Assembly (NCBI RefSeq): GCF_001888185.1
Contig: NZ_CP016364.1
Span: 496,001-560,000, forward strand
Reading direction: 5' to 3'
Source of the DNA: Phaeobacter porticola
Lineage (GTDB): Bacteria; Pseudomonadota; Alphaproteobacteria; Rhodobacterales; Rhodobacteraceae
Length of the DNA stretch: 64,000 nucleotides
A model generated the notes under the pieces. The model was not told where the DNA came from. It made no database searches and saw only the letters and a list, made by a program, of their open reading frames with translations. A program made the position numbers and the translations under genes. Positions 28,311 to 37,459 of the stretch are shown piece after piece (positions within the stretch are counted from its first letter, which is position 1; every line of letters begins with the position of its first letter).

Positions 28311-28335
28311 CTCGGGATATTTGTGAAAGATGAAG
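28311..28335 (+). repeat. Dispersed short repeat, copy A
   Basis: CTCGGGATATTTGTGAAAGA plus TGAAG, matching copies at 43295-43319 and 51122-51146 in the pattern CGGGAGTATTTTTG-AAAGGTGA. This copy runs across the glcE start and supplies the bases just before its ATG. Confidence 0.55.
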
Positions 28336-29439
28336 ATGATGACACCGCAGAGCGAGGCCGAACTGGCCGAAATGATCGGATCGGCCCGCGCGCCTATTAG
28401 TATCCAGGGGGGAGATACCCAAGGTCTGGGAGGAGCCGGTGAGATGCTTAGCACCAAAGGGCTGTCGGGGGTGACCTTATACGAGCCCGGCGCCCTGACA
28501 TTGGTGGCAGAGGCGGGCACGCCGGTTTCAGAAATTGAGGCGCTGCTGAGGGCGCAGAACCAGCGTTTGGCGTTTGAACCGATGGACTGTCGGGGTTTGT
28601 TGGGCACCGATGGTACGCCGACCATTGGCGGGGTCTTTGCGAGCAATCTGTCCGGGCCGCGCCGTATTCAGGTGGGGGCAGCACGGGACTTTCTGCTTGG
28701 TGTGCGCTTTGTGGATGGTCACGGGAACGTGGCGAAAAATGGCGGTCGGGTGATGAAGAACGTAACCGGCTACGATCTGGTAAAGCTGATGTGCGGGGCG
28801 CAAGGCACGCTTGGCGTACTGAGCGAGGTATCGCTGAAGGTGTTGCCCTGTGCCGAGGCCTCAGCGACAGTTACTGTCGAATGTGCTGACTTAGCTGGCG
28901 CTGTTGCCACAATGTCAGCAGCGCTTGGATCACCCTATGATGTGACCGGGGCAGCCTATGATCCCCAGAGAGGCTGCACATACATCAGGGTTGAAGGTTT
29001 TGAGACCTCGGTCGCCTACAGGGCGGAGGCCTTGGAGGCGGCATTGTCCAGGTTTGGCGCAGCTGACAGCAGCCTGGATGGATCAGCGCAGCTCTGGCGC
29101 GGGGTGCGGGATGTCGCGGCGTTTCACGGTCGATCCGGCGATGTCTGGCGGCTGTCTGTCAAACCCTCGGATGCGGTGGAACTGGCACCGAAATTGTGCG
29201 CGGACGGGCTGCTGTTCGACTGGGGTGGTGGGTTGATCTGGGCCTTGGTGCCCGCCGGCACTGATTTACGGGCGCGACTGGATGTTCCGGGCCATGCAAC
29301 GCTGGTGCGGGCTGAGGCAGAGACGCGCAGCGCCCTTGGGCAATTTCAGCCACAACCCGCTCCGTTGGCGGGGATATCGCAGGCGTTGCGACAACAGTTT
29401 GATCCGCGGGGGATCTTTAATCCGGGATTGATGGGGTAG
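28330..29439 (+). CDS. glcE: Glycolate oxidase subunit GlcE
   Basis: GlcE is the second FAD-binding subunit of glycolate oxidase. The 369-residue protein is shorter than GlcD and has only the FAD-binding half: ISIQGGDTQGLGG, LLGTDGTPTIGGVFASNLSGPRR and NGGRVMKNVTGYDLVKLMCGAQGTLG (quoted in part), typical of GlcE. Start candidates are ATG 28330, 28336 and 28339; all lie in the end of a dispersed repeat and none has a strong Shine-Dalgarno. It lies between glcD and glcF. Confidence 0.93.
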   Translation: MKMMTPQSEAELAEMIGSARAPISIQGGDTQGLGGAGEMLSTKGLSGVTLYEPGALTLVAEAGTPVSEIEALLRAQNQRLAFEPMDCRGLLGTDGTPTIGGVFASNLSGPRRIQVGAARDFLLGVRFVDGHGNVAKNGGRVMKNVTGYDLVKLMCGAQGTLGVLSEVSLKVLPCAEASATVTVECADLAGAVATMSAALGSPYDVTGAAYDPQRGCTYIRVEGFETSVAYRAEALEAALSRFGAADSSLDGSAQLWRGVRDVAAFHGRSGDVWRLSVKPSDAVELAPKLCADGLLFDWGGGLIWALVPAGTDLRARLDVPGHATLVRAEAETRSALGQFQPQPAPLAGISQALRQQFDPRGIFNPGLMG

Positions 29440-29442
29440 GCT

Positions 29443-30777
29443 ATGCAGACGACATTCACCAAAGATCAGCTGCGCGATCCCGGTACACAGCGCGCCAATG
29501 AAATCCTGCGCTCTTGCGTCCATTGCGGGTTTTGCACCGCCACATGCCCGACCTATCAGGTTCTGGGCGATGAGCTGGACAGCCCGCGCGGCCGGATCTA
29601 TCTCATCAAGGATATGCTAGAAAACGAGCGTGTCCCTGACGAGAAGACAGTGAAACACATTGATCGGTGTTTAAGTTGCCTTGCCTGTATGACCACTTGC
29701 CCATCGGGGGTGCACTACATGCATCTGGTCGATCATGCGCGGGCCTATATCGACAAACACTATCAGCGCCCCCTCGGGGATCGTGCCTTGCGTTGGTTAT
29801 TGGCGCGGATCCTGCCCTATCCGGGTCGGTTTAGGCTGGCTTTGATCGGTGCTAAACTGGCACAGCCCTTTAAACGATTGATACCGGATGCGCGCTTGCG
29901 GGCGATGTTGGATATGGTTCCGAAAACCATCCCGCCCGTCAGCCGGAATGATGACCCGCAGAGTTTTGCAGCCAGTCAACCGCGCAGGAAACGCGTGGCG
30001 CTGATGACGGGCTGCGCGCAAAAGGCGCTAAATACCGATATCAATGATGCCACCATCCGCCTGCTCACCCGGCTCGGCTGCGAAGTGGTTGTGGCGAAGG
30101 GGGCCGGTTGCTGTGGCGCGCTGACCCACCATATGGGGCGTGAGGACGAAAGCCATGCCAGCGCTGCCAACAACATCCGTGCCTGGACGGCTGAGATGGA
30201 TGGGCGGGGGCTGGATGCGATTGTCATCAACACCTCTGGGTGCGGCACAACGGTCAAGGACTACGGCCATATGTTCCGCAATGATCCGCTGGCCGCAGAG
30301 GCTGCCCGTGTTTCAGGTGTGGCGATGGATGTTTCAGAGTTACTGATGCAACTGGATCTGCCCGCAGGTGAGGCGCGTGGGTTAACTGTTGCCTATCACG
30401 CGGCCTGTTCGCTGCAACATGGCCAACAAATCAAGACACATCCAAAAACCTTGCTGAAACGGGTTGGTTTCGCCGTGGTGGAACCGGCGGACAGCCATCT
30501 CTGCTGTGGGTCGGCGGGCACCTACAATCTGTTACAGCCGGAAATCTCGACTGAGCTGAAGGCGCGCAAGATCAAGACGCTGGAGGCCAAACAGCCAGAT
30601 GTCATCGCGGCTGGCAACATTGGCTGCATGATGCAGATCGGCTCCGGCACTGAGCTTCCGATTACGCACACGGTCGAACTGTTGGACTGGGCCACTGGTG
30701 GCCCCAAGCCACGCGCGCTGGATGCAGGCAATACAACAAGCAGTGCACGCGCGGGCGAAGTCCCGATACTACGGTGA
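29443..30777 (+). CDS. glcF: Glycolate oxidase iron-sulfur subunit GlcF
   Basis: GlcF passes electrons from the flavin subunits to the quinone pool. The 444-residue protein has two [4Fe-4S] motifs, CVHCGFCTATCP (about residues 25-36) and CLSCLACMTTCP (about 75-86), then two cysteine-rich CCG domains (AGCCGALTHHMG; HLCCGSAGTYNLL). It starts 3 bases after glcE. Complete subunit set with glcDE; no malate synthase or regulator nearby. Confidence 0.95.
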   Translation: MQTTFTKDQLRDPGTQRANEILRSCVHCGFCTATCPTYQVLGDELDSPRGRIYLIKDMLENERVPDEKTVKHIDRCLSCLACMTTCPSGVHYMHLVDHARAYIDKHYQRPLGDRALRWLLARILPYPGRFRLALIGAKLAQPFKRLIPDARLRAMLDMVPKTIPPVSRNDDPQSFAASQPRRKRVALMTGCAQKALNTDINDATIRLLTRLGCEVVVAKGAGCCGALTHHMGREDESHASAANNIRAWTAEMDGRGLDAIVINTSGCGTTVKDYGHMFRNDPLAAEAARVSGVAMDVSELLMQLDLPAGEARGLTVAYHAACSLQHGQQIKTHPKTLLKRVGFAVVEPADSHLCCGSAGTYNLLQPEISTELKARKIKTLEAKQPDVIAAGNIGCMMQIGSGTELPITHTVELLDWATGGPKPRALDAGNTTSSARAGEVPILR

Positions 30778-30903
30778 CGCCATAGGCGAGAAGCTGCTCG
30801 GAGTCAGATACTCTGCAGGTGCATTCTTGGTCTGACTGCCGTAATTTCGCCCAAACCAAAGCATAGTCTTTAGGGGATAAAATCATACGTGGGGCCGCTG
30901 GAA

Positions 30904-31758
30904 ATGACTGCAGGAAAACGGATTGGGCAGCTGTTGCCGTCACTGGCAGTTGCCTTGTCCGGTGTGGCCTTGATGAATGTGGCCTTGGCCAGTGGCGCCA
31001 TGGCTGAAGACAGTGGTTTGCAACGGCTGGAGACCACGGAAGCGGGCCGTGACTGGCAGGCGGTTGGGCGGTTGGATGTCAATGGCGAGGGGTTTTGCAC
31101 CGGCGCGCTGATCGCGCCAGATCTGGTGCTGACCGCAGCGCATTGCCTGTTTGATCGCGACAGCCGGGCGAGAATTGCGCCTCAGACAATCGAATTCTTG
31201 GCCGGCTGGCGCAATGGGCGCGCATCAGCCTATCGCAGCGTCCGTCAGGCTGTTATTCATCCCGGGTATATCTATGACGGTGAGATCTCGACCGACCGCG
31301 TCCGAAATGATATCGCGCTTTTGCAGCTGCAACGGCCCATTCGCAATACCACCGTGACCCCGTTTGAAACTGATGAGCGCCCCCAAAAAGGCGCGCGGAT
31401 CGGGGTTGTCTCTTATGCTCATGACCGATCCGAAGCGCCATCGTTACAAGATGTCTGTGCCGTAATGTCCCGCCAGGAGGGTGTGTTGGTGATGTCTTGT
31501 GATGTGGACTACGGCTCCTCCGGGGCGCCAGTGTTTTCCTTTGACGGTGAACGCCCTAAAATTGTGTCGGTGGTGTCGGCCAAGGCTGAGGTTTCCGGCA
31601 AGCAGGTCGCACTGGGGTCCGCATTGGCAGAGGAGCTGGCGTTGTTGCAGTCACAGCTGACGGGCCGCCGGATTGGCGGGCAGATGCCTCCTGGGGTGGG
31701 ACGGGTCATCGTTGGCGAAAGACGCCAGAGCACGGGCGCGAAATTCATCAAACGCTGA
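30904..31758 (+). CDS. Exported trypsin-like serine protease
   Basis: A 284-residue secreted S1-family protease. The signal peptide covers about residues 1-33 (hydrophobic LPSLAVALSGVALMNVALA, cleavage near AMA). The catalytic triad is visible: His in LTAAHC (about 80), Asp in RNDIALLQL (about 132), and Ser in DYGSSGAPVF (about 203), where the usual GDSGGP is GSSGAP, as in several bacterial glutamyl-endopeptidase-like enzymes. Start ATG 30904 is favoured over GTG 30889. It stands alone. Likely extracellular or periplasmic proteolysis. Confidence 0.88.
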   Translation: MTAGKRIGQLLPSLAVALSGVALMNVALASGAMAEDSGLQRLETTEAGRDWQAVGRLDVNGEGFCTGALIAPDLVLTAAHCLFDRDSRARIAPQTIEFLAGWRNGRASAYRSVRQAVIHPGYIYDGEISTDRVRNDIALLQLQRPIRNTTVTPFETDERPQKGARIGVVSYAHDRSEAPSLQDVCAVMSRQEGVLVMSCDVDYGSSGAPVFSFDGERPKIVSVVSAKAEVSGKQVALGSALAEELALLQSQLTGRRIGGQMPPGVGRVIVGERRQSTGAKFIKR

Positions 31759-31794
31759 TTGCGAAGCAGCTGAATACCAACTGTATGCGTCCCC

Positions 31795-31822
31795 CTTGAA
31801 CCGGAAAAAACAGCTCTTATCT
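31795..31822 (+). promoter_or_regulatory. Heat-shock (RpoH-type) promoter of the Hsp20 gene
   Basis: CCCTTGAA (CTTGAA at 31795-31800) and CTTATCT (31816-31822) are separated by 15 bases, close to the alphaproteobacterial RpoH pattern. It lies about 100 bases before the Hsp20 start, leaving room for the structured leader. Confidence 0.6.
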
Positions 31823-31829
31823 CAACACT

Positions 31830-31920
31830 GTTCGGATCGCCGATGATCGGGGTCCGACGCTTCAGACGCCCGTCCCGATTGGGAGGGCACGTTGAAATCG
31901 CTCACGAATGAGGATGACAC
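31830..31920 (+). promoter_or_regulatory. ROSE-type RNA thermometer in the Hsp20 leader
   Basis: The leader folds into three hairpins. The first is at about 31833-31856. The second, GCCC-G-TCCC-GATT-GGGA-GGGC (31868-31888), has a single bulged G. The last is at 31898-31914: TCGCT (31898-31902) fits the ROSE signature UYGCU and pairs with the Shine-Dalgarno AGGA (31911-31914), leaving the G bulged, with CA/TG and a CGAA loop closing it. AGGA is 6 bases before the ATG. This matches the known ROSE design for small heat-shock genes. Confidence 0.75.
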
Positions 31921-32379
31921 ATGCGTAGTTTTGATTTTGCCCCGCTGCACCGCGCCTCCATTGGCTTTGATCAGATTGCCGACCTGATGGATCGCGCACT
32001 TACTTCTGATGGCGCGCAGCCGAGCTACCCCCCTTACAATATCGAGAAAACCGCCGCAGATGCCTATCGCATCTCAATCGCCGTTGCCGGCTTCTCTGAC
32101 GCTGATCTGGGTGTCGAGGTAAAGGAAAACGCCTTAGTGGTCTCGGCCAAGAAATCCGACGATGACAGCGAGCGCACATATCTGCATCGCGGCATCGCCA
32201 CCCGCGCATTTGAGCGTCGGTTTACCCTAGCTGATCATGTGCGTGTCACGGGTGCCAGCCATTCAGACGGTATGCTGCATATCAATCTACAGCGTGAAGT
32301 GCCCGAAGCACTGAAACCGCGGCGGATCGAGATTGCCTCTGGCAGGACGCCAGAGCTGGACGCTAAGACAGTCAACTGA
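31921..32379 (+). CDS. ibpA: Small heat-shock protein, Hsp20/IbpA family
   Basis: An ATP-independent holdase chaperone. The 152-residue protein has the alpha-crystallin domain from YNIEKTAADAYRISIAVAGF (about residue 39) to the end strands ALKPRRIEIA, with HRGIATRAFERRFTLADHV in the middle and a GMLHINLQRE strand. The N-terminal arm is short with RSFDFAPLHRASIGFDQ. It is monocistronic, with a heat-shock-type promoter, a thermosensor leader and its own terminator. Confidence 0.93.
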   Translation: MRSFDFAPLHRASIGFDQIADLMDRALTSDGAQPSYPPYNIEKTAADAYRISIAVAGFSDADLGVEVKENALVVSAKKSDDDSERTYLHRGIATRAFERRFTLADHVRVTGASHSDGMLHINLQREVPEALKPRRIEIASGRTPELDAKTVN

Positions 32380-32418
32380 TCCTGTTCTGATCACTCGGAT
32401 CTGACAATTTTATACACG

Positions 32419-32450
32419 ACAGCCCCCCGGAGCGACCGGGGGGCTGTTTT
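32419..32450 (+). terminator. Rho-independent terminator of the Hsp20 gene
   Basis: ACAGCCCCCCGG-AGCGA-CCGGGGGGCTGT is a perfect 12 bp stem followed by TTTT, 40 bases after the stop codon. Confidence 0.93.
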
Positions 32451-32475
32451 GGTTATATCTGGTCGGGGGAAAGGG

Positions 32476-34665
32476 TCAGTTGACCTCTGGCTGACCCATT
32501 TTCCCGATGGAGAAAAACATCGTCTCTCCAGAGGCATCGTCGACACCATCATTGTCGGTCACAATATACCCTTCTCCATCCGCAGTGATGGCTAGGCCTT
32601 CCACTTTGTCCAGCACATAGCCCCCGGTGGAGGTCAGATCCGGCAACAGATCGCGCACCAGTTCTTTTTGCACGATCGGCAGATCACCGCCCAGCTGTGC
32701 TGGCTGCATTTCAGTCATCGGGATGCGGTAGACCTTTTTGGTGACGGCGCGGAAATCATGCTGGTTGTCGCGCTCAATGACATAGACATAGTCGCCATGG
32801 GCCACGATCTCTGACAGCCCTACCCAACCGGTGTCAGGCTCTGCCTTGGGATAGTGAACCGCGCCCCATTCCTTGGTTTCCAGGTTGTAGGACACCAGTT
32901 TGACGTGGTTTTTCGGGTCATCTTTCCATTCCCGCTGAACGGCCATCCAGAGCGTGTCGCCCACTTTGGTGATGCCTTCAAAGCCAAAGCGGCGCTCGAC
33001 GGCCATCAGCTCGGCTGGCAGACCTATCTCGCCCTTTTTGGCTTTGATGAACCCGTCTTTGGAGACGTGATAGATGGCATGTGGTGTCACCCGATCAGTG
33101 CGCCCTTCGGAAGCAACATAAAAGCCACCTTTGCCGTCCAGCGTGATGCCCTCCAGATCCAGTTTCTGGGCCGGGTTGCCGTCTTGGCGATGAATGCGGA
33201 TCACGTCGACGATACGGGCAGGCGTCTGGCTGGGATCAATTTTGAAGATCGAAGGCTGGAAGCCATAGAAGCTGTCATTGACGGCATAGATCATGCCATC
33301 TTCATCGGCGACCATGCCCGATAACGCGCCCCAGCCGATAAGCTCATCCGCGCCTTCTGAGGTCAGATGCGGGTAAGTGGGGGCGCCATTTTGCAGCTCG
33401 TACAGCATAACATGGGCACGTGCCCCTTTGTCTTCGATCAGATCCTTTTCATTGGCCGAGACCAGCAGACCACGTTCAGGGATGACGGCGTACCCTTCTG
33501 GCCCGACACCGGACGGCAGCAGTTGGGTTAGAACCGGATTGGTGGGGTCCGTCACATCATAGACCCCAACAACTGATGCCCGCTCGGCGCCGACAAACAC
33601 ATAGGGCGTATCGCCGAATTCAGCGAAGGTCACGCTTTCGGGTTCGACGCCTTTGGCATCAGAGCGTTTGTCCGGGTAGTGGCCAATCTGCACGATGGCA
33701 TGTTCAAAGGAGGTGCCGCTGTCATAAACGACGGTGCCGTCTTTGTTGAAGATGGTCCAGCCTCGCGAGCCACCGTTGTAATCGCCTTCGTTTGCAGTGG
33801 CGAAATGGGTGTCATCAATCCAGGTCACCGCATCAGGCTCACGCAGGCGGCTCTCTTGGCTTTCGGTGAAGATCAGCGCGCCGCGTTCATCCGTGGCGTC
33901 GATACCTTCAAGATCAACCGCCCCGGCCGAGAAGTGATTCAGGACCATGCCATCCTTGGACAGGACAACAAGATGGTTGTTTTCCTGAAGAGTGACTACC
34001 GTCTCTCCAAGCCCGTTAATAGAGACATATTCCGGCTCGGGATCGTCGCTGGCAATCTCTGCCAGACCCGCAAGGCCGATCACCTTCATAGAGGCACAAT
34101 CCAAGCCGCCGTCCGCGGTGTTGATCATCACCAGATTGCCTGCGGGCATTTGCGGCATCAGACCATCGTTCAGATCTTCGTCACGTTCGTTTTCAATCGC
34201 AACGGCGAGGAAGGCGCCATCCTTGGATTTTGCGACCGAGTCGGGCTGACCACCCAAATCGCAAGAGCCGGTCTCGGTCCCAGTGCGGATGTCAAAGGCT
34301 TTCAACAGGCCGGAGGGCTGTGTGTAGCTCTTGGATGTGTTCACACCGACATACGCCGTGGTTCCGATTACCGTGACGGAGGTCGGCTCGCCCGGCAGCG
34401 CGATATTGCCCTTGGGGGCCGGGTTCGCAGGATCGGTGATGTCGATCAGGCCCAGAGCCTCCAGCGGGCTGTCGGTATAGACCAGCGTCATGCCATCCGC
34501 AGTCGCGTCGATGATTTCGGGAGAACTTTCGCGTGTGATGTCTTCACCTGCGGCCATGTTCTGGACCACGGGAAAGGACGCGATACGATTAAATGAAGTG
34601 TCTGCCTGCGCGATACCAGCGGTGAGCGCGAGGGCAGAGGTCAGGCACAAAAGGCGCGTGGACAT
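32476..34665 (-). CDS. Exported esterase-like/phytase-like beta-propeller protein
   Basis: A 729-residue exported protein with a signal peptide (residues 1-21, ending GIAQA). The N-terminal two thirds are a repeated beta-propeller (DITDPANPAPKGN, DVTDPTNPVLTQLLPSG, GVEPESVTFAEFG), resembling secreted alkaline-phosphatase-associated propellers. The C-terminal third is the esterase-like phytase domain (DLEGITLDGKGGFYVASEGR, VEGLAITADGEGYIVTDNDG). It may release phosphate from organic compounds in the periplasm, but neither domain proves phytase activity. It is monocistronic, with a weak Pho-box-like sequence upstream. Confidence 0.8.
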   Translation of the reverse strand: MSTRLLCLTSALALTAGIAQADTSFNRIASFPVVQNMAAGEDITRESSPEIIDATADGMTLVYTDSPLEALGLIDITDPANPAPKGNIALPGEPTSVTVIGTTAYVGVNTSKSYTQPSGLLKAFDIRTGTETGSCDLGGQPDSVAKSKDGAFLAVAIENERDEDLNDGLMPQMPAGNLVMINTADGGLDCASMKVIGLAGLAEIASDDPEPEYVSINGLGETVVTLQENNHLVVLSKDGMVLNHFSAGAVDLEGIDATDERGALIFTESQESRLREPDAVTWIDDTHFATANEGDYNGGSRGWTIFNKDGTVVYDSGTSFEHAIVQIGHYPDKRSDAKGVEPESVTFAEFGDTPYVFVGAERASVVGVYDVTDPTNPVLTQLLPSGVGPEGYAVIPERGLLVSANEKDLIEDKGARAHVMLYELQNGAPTYPHLTSEGADELIGWGALSGMVADEDGMIYAVNDSFYGFQPSIFKIDPSQTPARIVDVIRIHRQDGNPAQKLDLEGITLDGKGGFYVASEGRTDRVTPHAIYHVSKDGFIKAKKGEIGLPAELMAVERRFGFEGITKVGDTLWMAVQREWKDDPKNHVKLVSYNLETKEWGAVHYPKAEPDTGWVGLSEIVAHGDYVYVIERDNQHDFRAVTKKVYRIPMTEMQPAQLGGDLPIVQKELVRDLLPDLTSTGGYVLDKVEGLAITADGEGYIVTDNDGVDDASGETMFFSIGKMGQPEVN

Positions 34666-34715
34666 CGGCAGCTCCAGTATGGATGAATTGACTGCCTTGC
34701 TCCTGACGGGTCTGC

Positions 34716-34733
34716 ATCAAGGTTTTGTGACGC
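34716..34733 (-). promoter_or_regulatory. Weak Pho-box-like sequence
   Basis: On the minus strand GCGTCAC-AAAA-CCTTGAT resembles the PhoB box CTGTCAT-N4-CTGTCAT at about 8 of 14 positions with the correct 4-base A-rich gap. It lies 50-68 bases before the phytase-like gene. Tentative. Confidence 0.25.
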
Positions 34734-34758
34734 TTTGATGTAGTTTTAGTGATGTGGT

Positions 34759-34786
34759 GGCTGCGGCAGGGACACCCGCCGCAGCC
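34759..34786 (-). terminator. Candidate gabD terminator
   Basis: GGCTGCGGC-N10-GCCGCAGCC, a perfect 9 bp stem just after the dehydrogenase stop codon. The U tract is weak. Confidence 0.5.
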
Positions 34787-34798
34787 CTTCATCCAGCT

Positions 34799-36274
34799 TT
34801 ATACAGACATGCAGATGTATTTCATCTCAAGGTAGTCTTCGATACCATGGTGGCTGCCTTCACGACCAAGGCCCGACTGTTTGACGCCACCAAAGGGAGC
34901 CAGCTCGGTTGAAATAATGCCGGTGTTGACCCCGACAATACCGTACTCCAGCGCTTCGGCCACTTTGTAGACGCGGCTCAGATCCTTGGCGTAGAAATAG
35001 GAGGCCAGGCCAAAGATGGTGTCATTGGCCATTTCGATCACGTCGTCTTCGGTCTCAAACTTGAACAGCGGCGCCATCGGGCCAAAGGTCTCATCCTGAG
35101 AGAATACCATGTCCTGTGTGGCGCCTGTGATGATTGTCGGCTCAAAGAATGTGCCGCCCAGCTCCGATGGATTGCCGCCCAGGATCACCTCAGCGCCTTT
35201 TTCCTTTGCGTCGGCAATATGCGCCTGCACTTTCTCGACGGCTTTCTGGTTGATCAGGGGGCCAAACTGGGTGCCCTCTGCCAGACCATCCCCAACAGTC
35301 ATCTTGGCCACGGCTTCCTTTAGCTTCGCAGCAAAGGCATCGTAAACACCCGCCTGTACATAGATCCGGTTGGCACAGACGCAGGTCTGGCCGTTGTTGC
35401 GGAACTTGCACATGATCGCGCCCTCGACCGCGGCGTCGAGGTCAGCATCATCAAAGACAATGAACGGTGCGTTGCCGCCCAACTCCATGGAGCATTTCAT
35501 CACGGTATCTGCCGCCTGCCGCATCAGGATGCGTCCCACTTCGGTAGATCCGGTGAAGGTCAGCTTGCGCACGGCGTTGTTCTCGCAGAACTCTTTACCT
35601 GTTTCAGAGGCATTGGAGGAACTCACGACATTGAACACGCCCGCCGGAAGGCCCGCACGGTCTGCCAGCACGGCCAACGCGGTCGCGGACAGTGGCGTCA
35701 ATTCAGCAGGCCGCGCAACAAAGGCGCAGCCCGCCGCCAGTGCCGGCCCGGCCTTGCGGGTGATCATCGCATTGGGGAAGTTCCAGGGCGTGATGGAGGC
35801 GGCCACCCCGATGGGCTGCTTCAGCACCGTGATGCGCTTGTCGCGCTGATGGCCGGGAATGGTCTCTCCATAGATACGTTTGGCTTCTTCGGCAAAGAAC
35901 TCAATGAAGGACGCGCCATAAGCGATCTCACCGCGCGACTCTGCCAGGGGTTTGCCCATTTCGGCGGTCAGAATTATGGCCAGATCCTCTTGGTTCTCCA
36001 TCATGAGATCAAACCATTTGCGCAGAACATTGGCACGCTCCTTGCCGGTCCATTTGGCCCAATCCTTCTGAGCAACTTCAGCCTGCGCGATGGCGCCTGC
36101 CACCTGCGACCGGCTGACGTTGGCCACATTGGCAATCACATCGCCACGCGCGGGGTTTTTCACCTCGAATGTGCCATCCTGGCCATCGACAAAACCGCCG
36201 CCAATATAGGCGCGCGGTTCCAGCAGGCTGGGATCAGTGAGCAGTGATTTCAGATCAGTGGTTGCGTCGAGCAT
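34799..36274 (-). CDS. gabD: NAD(P)-dependent succinate-semialdehyde dehydrogenase
   Basis: Oxidises succinate semialdehyde to succinate, the last step of GABA degradation. The 491-residue aldehyde dehydrogenase has ITPWNFPNAMITRKAGPALAAGC, FTGSTEVGR, the catalytic Glu in MELGGNAPFIVF and catalytic Cys in NNGQTCVCANR. The C-terminus FGGVKQSGLGREGSHHGIEDYLEMKY is characteristic of GabD. ATG 36272-36274 follows GGGAGG; an upstream in-frame ATG is rejected. GABA transaminase is not nearby, so a broader semialdehyde role is possible. Confidence 0.9.
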   Translation of the reverse strand: MLDATTDLKSLLTDPSLLEPRAYIGGGFVDGQDGTFEVKNPARGDVIANVANVSRSQVAGAIAQAEVAQKDWAKWTGKERANVLRKWFDLMMENQEDLAIILTAEMGKPLAESRGEIAYGASFIEFFAEEAKRIYGETIPGHQRDKRITVLKQPIGVAASITPWNFPNAMITRKAGPALAAGCAFVARPAELTPLSATALAVLADRAGLPAGVFNVVSSSNASETGKEFCENNAVRKLTFTGSTEVGRILMRQAADTVMKCSMELGGNAPFIVFDDADLDAAVEGAIMCKFRNNGQTCVCANRIYVQAGVYDAFAAKLKEAVAKMTVGDGLAEGTQFGPLINQKAVEKVQAHIADAKEKGAEVILGGNPSELGGTFFEPTIITGATQDMVFSQDETFGPMAPLFKFETEDDVIEMANDTIFGLASYFYAKDLSRVYKVAEALEYGIVGVNTGIISTELAPFGGVKQSGLGREGSHHGIEDYLEMKYICMSV

Positions 36275-36473
36275 TGCGGGCCTCCCGTATGTCATTTGCG
36301 AAATGCAAATCAGCTGTGACTTGATATGTCCAGAAAGATAGGTGAGTCCAGAATTTGATCAAATTCAGGAGCAAGGTGGGCACCACATCAATGTTCTGCA
36401 CGGGCCGGGTTATTTGACATGTTCTGTGCCAGACTGTCAGGTAGCGGCAACAAGAAGAACAGGGAGATTGGGC

Positions 36474-37259
36474 ATGGAGCTCGACGACGCGTATTCAAAT
36501 GGCGCCTACATCGAAAATGCTGACAGCTATCCGCCGCGCTGGTTGGCCTCGGCCGAGGATTTCCGCAACGCGATACGCGGGCGCACAAAACTGGATGTCC
36601 CTTACGGTGAGGGCGCGCGCGAGCGTTATGATCTGTTTCTGCCCGAAGATGCTGTCAAGGGGCTGATGATCTTCGTGCATGGTGGCTATTGGATGGCGTT
36701 TGATAAATCCAGCTGGTCACATCTCGCTGTTGGTGCCTTGGCACATGGCTATGCGGTTGCCATGCCGTCTTATGACTTGTGCCCAAAGGTGCGGATTGCC
36801 GATATCACTCAGCAGATCACTGCGGCTGTCACCGCAATCGCCGCAGAGGTTGATGGCCCGATATCGCTTGCAGGGCATTCCGCAGGCGGTCATCTGGTGG
36901 CGCGCATGTTGGACCGGGGTTTGTTGCCCGAAGAGATCGGCGCGCGGATCAGCACAGTTGTGCCAATCTCGCCGCTGTCCGACCTGCGGCCTTTGCTGCG
37001 CACCACAATGAACACCAAATTCAAGCTGGACGCAGCCGGTGCCGCCGCCGAAAGTCCGATTGATATGCAAGATCGCTACCCGGCAGAGGTCACGGTCTGG
37101 GTCGGCGGAGAGGAACGCCCCGCATTCTTGGATCAGGCGGTCTGGCTGGTAGAGGCCTGGGGCGCGGATCATGTCATTGCGTTGGGGCAACACCATTTCA
37201 ACGTGATTGAGCCTCTGGCGGATCCGGACAGCGATCTGGTCGCAGTGCTGGTCAAATAG
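36474..37259 (+). CDS. Alpha/beta hydrolase (arylformamidase-like)
   Basis: A 261-residue serine hydrolase of the esterase/kynurenine-formamidase type. The oxyanion motif HGGYW lies near residue 68, the nucleophile elbow GHSAGGH near 135, and the likely catalytic His in GQHHFNVIEPL near 245. ATG 36474 is preceded by AGGGAGA; a 44-residue upstream extension is rejected. It diverges from gabD and precedes creatinase, with its own terminator between. Kynurenine formamidase is the closest fit, but no other kyn genes are seen. Confidence 0.8.
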   Translation: MELDDAYSNGAYIENADSYPPRWLASAEDFRNAIRGRTKLDVPYGEGARERYDLFLPEDAVKGLMIFVHGGYWMAFDKSSWSHLAVGALAHGYAVAMPSYDLCPKVRIADITQQITAAVTAIAAEVDGPISLAGHSAGGHLVARMLDRGLLPEEIGARISTVVPISPLSDLRPLLRTTMNTKFKLDAAGAAAESPIDMQDRYPAEVTVWVGGEERPAFLDQAVWLVEAWGADHVIALGQHHFNVIEPLADPDSDLVAVLVK

Positions 37260-37260
37260 A

Positions 37261-37298
37261 CGGCAAGAGCCGTAGAAAAATGCGGCTCTTGTCGTTTT
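37261..37298 (+). terminator. Rho-independent terminator of the hydrolase gene
   Basis: CGGCAAGAGCCG and CGGCTCTTGTCG form a 12 bp stem (one G-U) around a 10-base loop, followed by TTTT, directly after the stop codon. Confidence 0.9.
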
Positions 37299-37459
37299 CG
37301 ACACTTCGAGCGGAGATTCAGGCTTGCCAGTTCTATAGCTCTGCCGCATCTTTTACGCCAAGGGCCAGGCGATGGCGTCGCCGCATGGAATTCATGCTGC
37401 CCTAACACTCAAACCGTCCTGAACGCCGGGACCTTTCTTGTAAGATGGAAGGGTCGACT

